Positions 43,399 through 50,236 of a DNA stretch of 64,000 nucleotides are shown one piece after another. Every line of letters starts with the position of its first letter. Position 1 is the first letter of the stretch. A program made the position numbers and the translations under genes. A model generated the notes under the pieces. It was not told the origin of the DNA and did not search any database. It saw only the letters and a list, made by a program, of their open reading frames with translations. The stretch comes from Sinorhizobium sp. 6-70 (GTDB lineage Bacteria; Pseudomonadota; Alphaproteobacteria; Rhizobiales; Rhizobiaceae), in the NCBI RefSeq assembly GCF_030124375.1, contig NZ_JASKLS010000002.1, positions 325,802 to 389,801 of the forward strand, given 5' to 3'.

Positions 43399-44135
43399 CC
43401 GCGCTTTCTCTCAAAGACCTCGACATTTCCTACGGCGACACGCAGATCACCCACAAGGTGAGCCTCGACATCGCCGAGGGCGAAAGCTTCGCGCTCGTCG
43501 GCGAAAGCGGCTCGGGCAAGTCCACCGTCTTGAAGGCGATCGCCGGGCTAGCGTCTCAATGGACCGGCGAGATCCTCGTTCTCGGCAAACCACGCAGCCA
43601 CGGCGTCGACCGCGACTTCTCGCGGGTATGCCAGATGGTGTTCCAGGATCCCTATGGTTCGCTGCATCCGCGAAAAACCGTCGATGCGACGCTTGGCGAA
43701 GCCCTGACGATCCATGGCATTGGCGACCGCAGCACCCGGGTCGAGGAGGTCATGGCCTCCGTCGGCCTCGACCGGAAATTCCGCTTCCGCTTTCCGCACC
43801 AGCTCTCCGGTGGCCAGCGCCAACGCGTGGCGATTGCCCGTGCACTGATGCTGAAACCGAAGATCCTGCTGCTCGACGAGCCGACCTCAGCGCTCGATGT
43901 TTCGGTCCAGGCGGAAATCCTCAACCTGCTCAAGCGACTGCGCCGCGAGCAGAATCTGACCTTCCTGCTGGTCACCCACAATCTGCCGGTCGTCTCTTTC
44001 CTCTGCGACCGGCTGGCGGTCATGCGCCAGGGCCGCATCATTGAAGTGGCCAGCGTCGACGAACTGAAGCACGGCGACCTCAGGGAACCCTATTCGCGCG
44101 AGCTGATGCAGATCAGCGCCGCACACGCCACCTAG
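43395..44135 (+). CDS. ABC transporter ATP-binding protein, DppF type
   Basis: 246 residues. Walker A GESGSGKSTVLKAIAGL, Q-loop QMVFQDPYGSLHPRKTV, signature [15 protein letters not shown], Walker B ILLLDEPTSALDV, switch His VTHNLPVVSFLC. ATG 43395 (MTALSL) overlaps the preceding stop; ATG 43383 would add four residues. Like its partner it is compact, resembling the ATPases of opine- and nickel-type importers as well as peptide ones. Confidence 0.92.
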   Translation: MTALSLKDLDISYGDTQITHKVSLDIAEGESFALVGESGSGKSTVLKAIAGLASQWTGEILVLGKPRSHGVDRDFSRVCQMVFQDPYGSLHPRKTVDATLGEALTIHGIGDRSTRVEEVMASVGLDRKFRFRFPHQLSGGQRQRVAIARALMLKPKILLLDEPTSALDVSVQAEILNLLKRLRREQNLTFLLVTHNLPVVSFLCDRLAVMRQGRIIEVASVDELKHGDLREPYSRELMQISAAHAT

Positions 44136-44145
44136 ATCCGTTCAT

Positions 44146-44160
44146 TGTTTCATTGAAACA
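44146..44160. promoter_or_regulatory. Palindrome TGTTTCA-T-TGAAACA
   Basis: A perfect 7+1+7 palindrome 11 bp after the second ATPase stop and 111 bp before the GAF gene. The half-site TGAAAC recurs immediately downstream at 44162-44167. It may be an operator for a promoter of the GAF gene or a short hairpin; no T-run follows. Confidence 0.45.
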
Positions 44161-44271
44161 GTGAAACGATCTAACCCTTTGAAACTTACGCAATTCCGCA
44201 CGGAAAACCGTTACACACTTTTCCTGGATTTGCTCCAACCCTCCTCACACAAATCCTCCCAAGGACACAGA

Positions 44272-44775
44272 ATGAATACCGAGCATATTGCCGCCCTGGC
44301 GGAATTCGACGCGACCATTGCCAACGACGCCGGCACGGAGGCGGCCTATCGCGCTCTGCAGACGCTCAGCCGAAAGCTGATCGGCGCCAAGCTGTTCACG
44401 ATCATGACAGTGGACATGGCCAACGAGCTGGCGCGCCGCGCCTATACTTCGCATCCCGACGAATACCCGGTCTACGGCACCAAGCCGATCCACTACGATC
44501 GCTGGTTCGACACGGTTCACAAGGCGCGGGAAACCTTCGTTGCCAATACGATCGCCGACATTTCGACCGTCTTCGGCGACTACGAAACGATCGCCGCCCT
44601 CGGCTGCGGATCGGTCGTGAACATTCCCGTCGTCGTCGGCGGCGAACTGCTCGGCACCGTCAACTGTCTGGACGTCGAGCAGCACTACACGCCGGAGAGG
44701 GTCGCACTTTCAAAGCTCATCGAGATGCCGGCGAAGCTCGCATTCCTCGCAGCCGCGCGGACCGCGGCAAAGTAA
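44272..44775 (+). CDS. GAF domain-containing protein
   Basis: 167 residues forming essentially one GAF domain: AYRALQTLSRKLIGAKLFTI, TIADISTVFGDYETIAALGC, SVVNIPVVVGGELLGTVNCL. No output domain is attached. CCAAGGACACAGA precedes ATG 44272. It follows the importer operon by 136 bp on the same strand and could be co-expressed with it. A stand-alone GAF protein may bind the imported solute or a nucleotide; which is unknown. Confidence 0.82.
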   Translation: MNTEHIAALAEFDATIANDAGTEAAYRALQTLSRKLIGAKLFTIMTVDMANELARRAYTSHPDEYPVYGTKPIHYDRWFDTVHKARETFVANTIADISTVFGDYETIAALGCGSVVNIPVVVGGELLGTVNCLDVEQHYTPERVALSKLIEMPAKLAFLAAARTAAK

Positions 44776-44804
44776 GCGGCGCGGCCCCTCACCAGGCTGT
44801 GATC

Positions 44805-44833
44805 GGGTCGCGGCGCATTTACGACCGCGACCC
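44805..44833. terminator. Bidirectional hairpin between the GAF and RbsD-like genes
   Basis: GGGTCGCGG (44805-44813) and CCGCGACCC (44825-44833) are perfect 9-bp complements with an 11-nt loop, midway between convergent stops. Position and strength fit a shared terminator, although T-tracts are short. Confidence 0.65.
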
Positions 44834-44856
44834 TTCGCCTTGGTCACGCCGACGCG

Positions 44857-45312
44857 TCAGGCGGATTCCGGCGAAATGACGCCCTTGGTGAACAGGAAGC
44901 AACCGTAGAAACGCGTCTCGCCCGTGGTGATGACGCAATAGGCCTTCTTCGCCTCCTCGTAGAAAGCGAAACGCTCGATGCCGTACATCGGCGCCGGCTT
45001 GCCCTCTGCACGATCGATTTCGGCCTGAACCTCGTGCTGCACCGCCGGAAGCTCGTCGGGCGCTCCCATGACTTCCATGCGCCCGGCGGAAGGTTGCAGC
45101 GGCGTATCGAGCGGCAGCACCGAAAGCACCGCCTTCACCGCGCGCGCGGCCGAGACATTGTCGATATGCAGCAATTTTCCGATCGTCGTCTGGCGCGCGA
45201 TCGCGTCGGACGGGAAATTGGTGTCCGAGATGACCAGCGTGTCACCGTGCCCCATCGAACGCAGCGCGTGCAGTACGTCGGCGTTGAGAGCCGGGTCGAT
45301 ATTCTTGAGCAT
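44857..45312 (-). CDS. RbsD/FucU family protein (sugar mutarotase type)
   Basis: 151 residues: NADVLHALRSMGHGDTLVI, the family His in SMGHGD, SDTNFPSDAIA, and the C-terminal YGIERFAFYEEAKKAYCVI and TGETRFYGCFLF. The FucU branch fits better than RbsD. These proteins interconvert sugar anomers or ring forms before kinases or isomerases. Start 45312 follows GGGGAGGAGAACAGG. It is 236 bp downstream of the aldehyde dehydrogenase, after a strong hairpin and a large inverted repeat, so it has its own promoter. Confidence 0.86.
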   Translation of the reverse strand: MLKNIDPALNADVLHALRSMGHGDTLVISDTNFPSDAIARQTTIGKLLHIDNVSAARAVKAVLSVLPLDTPLQPSAGRMEVMGAPDELPAVQHEVQAEIDRAEGKPAPMYGIERFAFYEEAKKAYCVITTGETRFYGCFLFTKGVISPESA

Positions 45313-45330
45313 TCCTGTTCTCCTCCCCTG

Positions 45331-45364
45331 CATGATTCCTCGCAGCCGGACCTAAGGAATCATG
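45331..45364. promoter_or_regulatory. Interrupted palindrome upstream of the RbsD/FucU-type gene
   Basis: CATGATTCCT (45331-45340) and AGGAATCATG (45355-45364) are perfect 10-bp arms with a 14-bp spacer, 19 bp upstream of the start codon at 45312. The half-site spacing of about two helical turns suits binding of a dimer or dimer pair. It differs from the palindrome near deoR. Confidence 0.5.
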
Positions 45365-45507
45365 CCGCAATTCACAGATCTATAGCGAGCTTTTGCACGT
45401 CCGATCAACGCATGGCGCCATAGGCAACCGCCCACAAAGGTCCGGCGGCGCATGGCCGCATGCCGTTTCCAGCGCCGGTCGTCAACAGGTTGTTGTTATT
45501 TCTCCGC

Positions 45508-45537
45508 TCTTTCGGCCGAGCCCCCCCGGCCGAAAGA
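45508..45537 (-). terminator. Strong hairpin after the aldehyde dehydrogenase gene
   Basis: TCTTTCGGCC (45508-45517) and GGCCGAAAGA (45528-45537) give a 10-bp stem, extendable by a G-C pair, with a C-rich loop. It starts 11 bp beyond the dehydrogenase stop. It should end the deoR-deoC-dehydrogenase transcript. Confidence 0.7.
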
Positions 45538-45548
45538 TGCTTGGTCCC

Positions 45549-47933
45549 CTACTCGCCGTAGGGGATCCAGATGTTCTTGACGTCGACGGCACGACGCAGG
45601 AATGCCGGACCTTCGGCGGCCGTCCGGTCCATCCAGTCGATCGCCTTGCCGTAGTCGACAAAGGTGCGCTTGAGGTTGCCGACGGAAACCTTCTCGACCA
45701 GCGTCGAGAGCTCCGGCGAGCCGAAGGCCCAGAGCGCATCGACGTCGTTGTGGGCGGCAAGCGTCTTGGCGAGTTCGACCGCCGATCCGGTGACGATGTT
45801 GACGACGCCGGCCGGTACATCGGATGTTTCAAGCACGGAATAGAAATCCGTTGCCGCCAGCGGATGCTGCTCGCTCGGAACGGCGACGACACGATTGCCG
45901 ACGGCGATCAACGGCGCGACCAGGCTGATGAAACCGAGCAGCGGTGCCTCGGGCGGGCAGATGACGCCGACGACGCCCTGCGGCTCCGGCATCGCCAGCG
46001 CAACGCCGCGCAGCGGCGGCTGGTGCACGACGCCCTCGTATTTGTCCGCCCAGGCACCATACGTGAAAAGACGCGCGATCGCGGCGTCGACCTCAGCCCT
46101 CGCACCGGCTGCCGAAGCGCCGGTCATGGCGGCGATGCGATCGGCAAATTCCGCCGCGCGGCCGCTCAGGTTTTCGGCGATGTAATAGAGGATCTGCGCG
46201 CGGTTGTGCGTCGTTGCGGAAGACCAGGCCGACGCGGCCTGCGCCGCGACGACGGCGTTGCGGATATCCTTGCGATTGCCCTCGCCGACCTCGCCGATCA
46301 CCTTGCCCTTGGAGGAAAGCACCGGCCGCGAATAGTTTCCATCCGGCCGCGCCTGCTTGCCACCGATGAAGAGCTTGGCGGTGCGGTCGAGCGCCGGCAT
46401 GGAGAAGTCGCCCGCGGCCGCTTTCACGACCGGCTCGGCCGGAACAGCACGGAGCTTGCGCCCGACCCAGGCCTTCGGCTTCAGGTATTCATAGCAGCCC
46501 TCGCGACCGCCTTCACGGCCGAAGCCGGACTCGCGTTTTCCGCCAAAACCGGCCGCGGCATCGAAGAGGTTGGTGGCATTGACCCAGACCACGCCGGCCG
46601 CAAGCTTCGCGGCTACATGCAGCGCGAGCCCGATCGTTTCGCTCCAAATGCTGGCAGCGAGGCCGTAGCGCGAATGATTGGCGAGCTGGATCGCCTCCTC
46701 CGGCGTGCGGAAGGTCATGGAAACCGCCACTGGCCCGAAGATTTCCTCGGTGGCAACGATCGATGTCGGCTGGACATTGGTGAGCAGCGTCGGCGGGTAG
46801 AAACTGCCGCCCTTCGGCAGCTCGATCTTGGGCTGATGCAGCGACGCGCCCTCGGTCACACCCTGGGCGACCAGGCTTTCGATCCGCCGCAACTGCACCG
46901 GCGCGACGATTGCCGCCATGTCGATCGCCTTGTCGAGCGGATGCCCGACGCGCAAGGTCCCCATGCGCCGCGTCAGGCGTTCATGGAAAAGCGGCGCGAT
47001 GCCCTCTTGGACGAGGAGGCGCGAACCGGCACAGCATACCTGGCCCTGATTGAACCAGATGGCATCGACCACGCCTTCGACCGCGCCATCGATATCGGCA
47101 TCGTCGAAGATGATGAAGGGCGACTTGCCGCCGAGTTCCAGCGTCAGCGACTTGCCGGTTCCGGCGATCTTCTCGCGGATGAGGCGCCCGACCTCTGTCG
47201 AACCGGTGAAGGCGATCTTGTCGATATCGTCATGCTCGACGATCAGCGCGCCTGTTTCCCCCTCGCCCGTCACCACATTCAGGACGCCCGGCGGCAGCCC
47301 GGCCGCGGAGGCGAGTTCGGCGAAGAGCAGCGCCGTCAGCGGCGTGAATTCGGCCGGCTTCAGGATGACGGTGTTGCCGAGCGCCAGCGCCGGCGCGACC
47401 TTCCAGGCCAGCATCAGGAAGGGGAAGTTCCATGGGATGACCTGGCCGACGACGCCGACCGGCACCTGATCGGCGAACTCGGTCTCCTGCAGCTGCGCCC
47501 AGCCGGCATGGTGATAGAAGTGACGGGCGGCAAGCGGGATGTCGATGTCGCGTGTCTCGCGGATCGGCTTGCCGTTGTCGATCGCCTCGACCACCGCAAT
47601 CAGTCGCGCATGGCGCTGGATCATACGTGCCAGCGCATAGAGATGACGCGCGCGAGCATGGCCGGGCAACTTCGCCCAGGCGCCCTGCGCCTTGCGAGCG
47701 GCAGCAACCGCGCTGCTGACGTCCTCACGGCCACCGAGCGCGATCTTGGCGAGCAAGGCACCGGTCGCCGGCTCGTAGGTATCGAACGTCTTTCCAGACG
47801 CCGAAGCGACAAAGGCGCCGTTGATGAAGTGGCCGAACTCGCCCTTGTGGCGCGCGAGCCACTGGCGTGCTTCCGTATCGCCCTCGGGTGCGGGACCGTA
47901 GGACATTTCGTCAAAATACCTGGCAACCGTCAT
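45549..47933 (-). CDS. Double-domain aldehyde dehydrogenase family protein
   Basis: 794 residues made of two ALDH-like modules. The first (about 1-500) is complete: base Glu in LTLELGGKSPFIIFDDADID and nucleophile Cys in QGQVCCAGSRLLVQ. The second (about 515-790; KLFIGGKQARPDGNYSRPV, AQAASAWSSATTHNRAQILY, VPAGVVNIVTGS) ends before a catalytic Cys would occur, so it is probably structural. It begins 5 bp after deoC. With DeoC releasing acetaldehyde, this enzyme is well placed to oxidise it to acetate. The start at 47933 (MTVARYFDE) follows ATAGGATAA. Confidence 0.88.
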   Translation of the reverse strand: MTVARYFDEMSYGPAPEGDTEARQWLARHKGEFGHFINGAFVASASGKTFDTYEPATGALLAKIALGGREDVSSAVAAARKAQGAWAKLPGHARARHLYALARMIQRHARLIAVVEAIDNGKPIRETRDIDIPLAARHFYHHAGWAQLQETEFADQVPVGVVGQVIPWNFPFLMLAWKVAPALALGNTVILKPAEFTPLTALLFAELASAAGLPPGVLNVVTGEGETGALIVEHDDIDKIAFTGSTEVGRLIREKIAGTGKSLTLELGGKSPFIIFDDADIDGAVEGVVDAIWFNQGQVCCAGSRLLVQEGIAPLFHERLTRRMGTLRVGHPLDKAIDMAAIVAPVQLRRIESLVAQGVTEGASLHQPKIELPKGGSFYPPTLLTNVQPTSIVATEEIFGPVAVSMTFRTPEEAIQLANHSRYGLAASIWSETIGLALHVAAKLAAGVVWVNATNLFDAAAGFGGKRESGFGREGGREGCYEYLKPKAWVGRKLRAVPAEPVVKAAAGDFSMPALDRTAKLFIGGKQARPDGNYSRPVLSSKGKVIGEVGEGNRKDIRNAVVAAQAASAWSSATTHNRAQILYYIAENLSGRAAEFADRIAAMTGASAAGARAEVDAAIARLFTYGAWADKYEGVVHQPPLRGVALAMPEPQGVVGVICPPEAPLLGFISLVAPLIAVGNRVVAVPSEQHPLAATDFYSVLETSDVPAGVVNIVTGSAVELAKTLAAHNDVDALWAFGSPELSTLVEKVSVGNLKRTFVDYGKAIDWMDRTAAEGPAFLRRAVDVKNIWIPYGE

Positions 47934-47938
47934 CGGGA

Positions 47939-48952
47939 TTATCCTATCGGGTGTCTGTTGAGGGCCGAGTAGGCGCCGCTGACATGATGCTCGAGCTGGC
48001 GTTCGATGTCGGCGAGCAGGCTCGATGCCCCGATGCGGAAGAGATCGGGTTCCAGCCATTCACGGCCAAGTTCGTCCTTCATGAGGAACTGATAGTTCAG
48101 CACGTCTTTTGCCGCCGAGATGCCGCCGGCCGGCTTGTAGCCGACCTTGCGCCCGGTGCGCTCCTGATAGGCGCGGATCATCCTCAGCATGACGAGCGTT
48201 ACGAGCAGCGTCGCGTTGACGCCCTCCTTGCCCGTCGAGGTCTTGATGAAGTCAGCGCCGGCCATCATGCAAACGAGCGATGCGCGAGCCACGTTACGCA
48301 AAGTCTTGAGATCGCCGGTCGCGAGGATGGCCTTGACATGGGCGTCGCCGCACGCGGCGCGGAAATCCCGCATTTCGTCGTAAAGCGCCTGCCAATTGCC
48401 GGTCAGCACATGCTCGCGCGTGATGACGATATCGATCTCGCGCGCACCGTCGGCGACCGAGGCCTCGATTTCCTTCAGCTTCACGTCGTGCGGTACAAGA
48501 CCCGCCGGAAAGCCGGTGGAGACGGCGGCAACCGGGATGCCGGAACCTTCAAGCGCCTCGACGGCGGTCGAAACGAAGCGATGATAGACGCAGACGGCGC
48601 CGGTCGTGATGCCGCGACCACCCATGCCGAGCGCCTCGAGAATGTCCTGGCGCACCGGCTGGCGCGCCTTGGCGCAGAGGCGCTTGACGCGCTCGGTGGT
48701 ATCGTCGCCATTGAGGGTGGTGAGATCGATGCAGGTCACGGCCTTCAGCAGCCAGGCGGCCTGGGCATCCTTCTTGACCGTACGCCGCCCCGGCAGCGTT
48801 GCGACGCGCCGCTCCGCCGCAGACAGATTGACGCGCTGATCGACGACCCACGAAAGGTCGAGCTCGATGCCGTCATTGCGCGGCCAATTGTGGCCTACGC
48901 CGGCGGTCTCAGCGGGTCCCGCCGCCGTGCTCTTCACAGCAAGGTCTTGCAA
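47939..48952 (-). CDS. deoC: Deoxyribose-phosphate aldolase
   Basis: 337 residues, longer than the 220-260 of many DeoC because of an N-terminal extension of about 60 residues (DGIELDLSWVVDQRVNLSAA). The catalytic Schiff-base Lys is in GADFIKTSTGKEGVNATLL and the second conserved Lys in GRKVGYKPAGGIS; IDLTTLNGDDT and EIDIVITREHVLTGN are further markers. It splits 2-deoxyribose-5-phosphate into glyceraldehyde-3-phosphate and acetaldehyde. It lies between deoR (155 bp upstream) and the aldehyde dehydrogenase. Confidence 0.92.
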   Translation of the reverse strand: MQDLAVKSTAAGPAETAGVGHNWPRNDGIELDLSWVVDQRVNLSAAERRVATLPGRRTVKKDAQAAWLLKAVTCIDLTTLNGDDTTERVKRLCAKARQPVRQDILEALGMGGRGITTGAVCVYHRFVSTAVEALEGSGIPVAAVSTGFPAGLVPHDVKLKEIEASVADGAREIDIVITREHVLTGNWQALYDEMRDFRAACGDAHVKAILATGDLKTLRNVARASLVCMMAGADFIKTSTGKEGVNATLLVTLVMLRMIRAYQERTGRKVGYKPAGGISAAKDVLNYQFLMKDELGREWLEPDLFRIGASSLLADIERQLEHHVSGAYSALNRHPIG

Positions 48953-49107
48953 CCGACTACTCCCTGGTATCGCCGATGTCGCCCTCGGCGCGCATCTTCG
49001 CAGCTTTTGTCCGCCTTGGCGATATTGTTATCTTTCTATCTAATTGTGTTAGAATTCCACCAAATGGTTTATCTGTCAAGCAAAGAGCGCCGTCCGCGAA
49101 AGCCGCC

Positions 49108-49833
49108 CTATGCGACCGTCGTCTCGCCGTCTTCGGTGATGACGGCTCGAAAGGCACCTGTGGGCGCGAAGAAGGCCGGCTTCAGCTTGCCCATCTTGCT
49201 GCGATCGACGACGAGGTAATTTTCCCGGGCGAGCGAAATCACCTTCTGCTTGATCGGCACCTCGTGGAAATGAACACAGGTCGCACCCCGCTGGCGGTCG
49301 ATCCCGGCGGCGGAGAGAAACGCGACATTGATGCCGAGCCTGTCCAGCGTTTCCAGGCCGGCGTCGCCGGAAAAGGATGCCGAAGATGGATGGTAGACGC
49401 CGCCCAGCATGACGATCCGCACATTGGGCTTGCGGGTCAGGCGGTCGGCCGCATTCAAGGAATAACAGACTGCCGTTATTGAATAATTTTCCGGAATCAG
49501 GTCGACGAGATATTCAAGCGTCGTGCCGCAGTCGATGAAGATCGTCTCATCGGGACGAATATATCGGGCAGCATGGACGCAGGCTTCAAGCTTGGCAGCC
49601 GCATGGCTGTCGGCCGCGCGCGCAAGCTCATAGGGCACGTCACTGTCGATATCGGCCGCGGGAACGATGTGGCCACCGAGATAGCCAAAAAGCCCGGGAT
49701 TGTCGGCGATGTCCCGGCGCACCGTCATCTCCGACACGCCAAGCAGAGCGGCGGCGTCTTTCAGGTGTAGCACGCGCCGCGCCGAAAGCGCGTCGGTCAA
49801 GGTCGTTATGCGCGTCGACTTGCGGTTGGCCAT
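49108..49833 (-). CDS. DeoR family transcriptional regulator
   Basis: 241 residues. The N-terminal HTH is AALLGVSEMTVRRDIADNPG. The sugar-phosphate-sensing DeoRC domain has IFIDCGTTLEYLVDLIP and the later SGDAGLETLDRLGINVAFLS with AAGIDRQRG. It is the likely regulator of deoC and the aldehyde dehydrogenase, with deoxyribose-5-phosphate as plausible signal. A perfect 16-bp palindrome 56 bp upstream is a candidate autoregulatory site. Confidence 0.88.
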   Translation of the reverse strand: MANRKSTRITTLTDALSARRVLHLKDAAALLGVSEMTVRRDIADNPGLFGYLGGHIVPAADIDSDVPYELARAADSHAAAKLEACVHAARYIRPDETIFIDCGTTLEYLVDLIPENYSITAVCYSLNAADRLTRKPNVRIVMLGGVYHPSSASFSGDAGLETLDRLGINVAFLSAAGIDRQRGATCVHFHEVPIKQKVISLARENYLVVDRSKMGKLKPAFFAPTGAFRAVITEDGETTVA

Positions 49834-49888
49834 TGGTCCCGGTTTCCGCGATCCATAGTGTGAGCGAGAGCCGCTCAGAAACGATATT

Positions 49889-49904
49889 TGTGATAATTAT
49901 CACA
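49889..49904. promoter_or_regulatory. Perfect 16-bp palindrome upstream of deoR
   Basis: TGTGATAATTATCACA reads identically on both strands. It is 56 bp upstream of the deoR start, in a locally AT-rich pocket. The perfect symmetry and location suggest an operator, most simply for DeoR autoregulation. Confidence 0.6.
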
Positions 49905-50120
49905 GAAATTATCCCGCGAGCAAGCGGGCTCGGTCGGGCGCAGGCGGGGTCGGCAGCCGCGGTATCCCCGTCTCCAACGCGTCGATCATAAAGCGCAACG
50001 ACCAGCGAGGACCGAGCAATGAGCTCGTCCATGATATGCTGACGAATGGCATTCCCGGTGATTGTTGGCGAACTCTCCTGGCCCCCTCAGTTCCCCTCTC
50101 CCCCAATCGCTCCGGTTGCA

Positions 50121-50149
50121 GCGGCCCGCAAGCGGTCTCTGCGGGCTGC
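50121..50149. other. Hairpin in the deoR/macroglobulin intergenic region
   Basis: GCGGCCCGCA (50121-50130) and TGCGGGCTGC (50140-50149) pair over 10 bp with one G-T wobble and a 9-nt loop. It lies 88 bp before the macroglobulin start. Its role is unknown: leader structure or remnant terminator. Confidence 0.35.
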
Positions 50150-50236
50150 TTGCCGCATGCGCGATTGACAAGCCCTCGAGAACGTTGACAAAGTGACGCT
50201 CGATCGAGACGGGCAGCATTGGGAGGACTTAAGTCT

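Larger units (their letters stand above)
49834..50236. other. 403-bp divergent intergenic region between deoR and the alpha2-macroglobulin gene
   Basis: No credible coding frame. It contains the palindrome at 49889-49904 and a G+C hairpin at 50121-50149. TTGACA hexamers occur near 50165 and 50184, but neither has a convincing -10 element at the right distance. GGGAGGAC near 50220 is the ribosome site for the macroglobulin gene. The middle part (49920-50110) shows nothing I can name. Confidence 0.6.

Noticed and set aside
45393..47972. An 859-codon plus-strand frame
   Set aside because: Antisense to the double-domain aldehyde dehydrogenase; composition typical of shadow frames.
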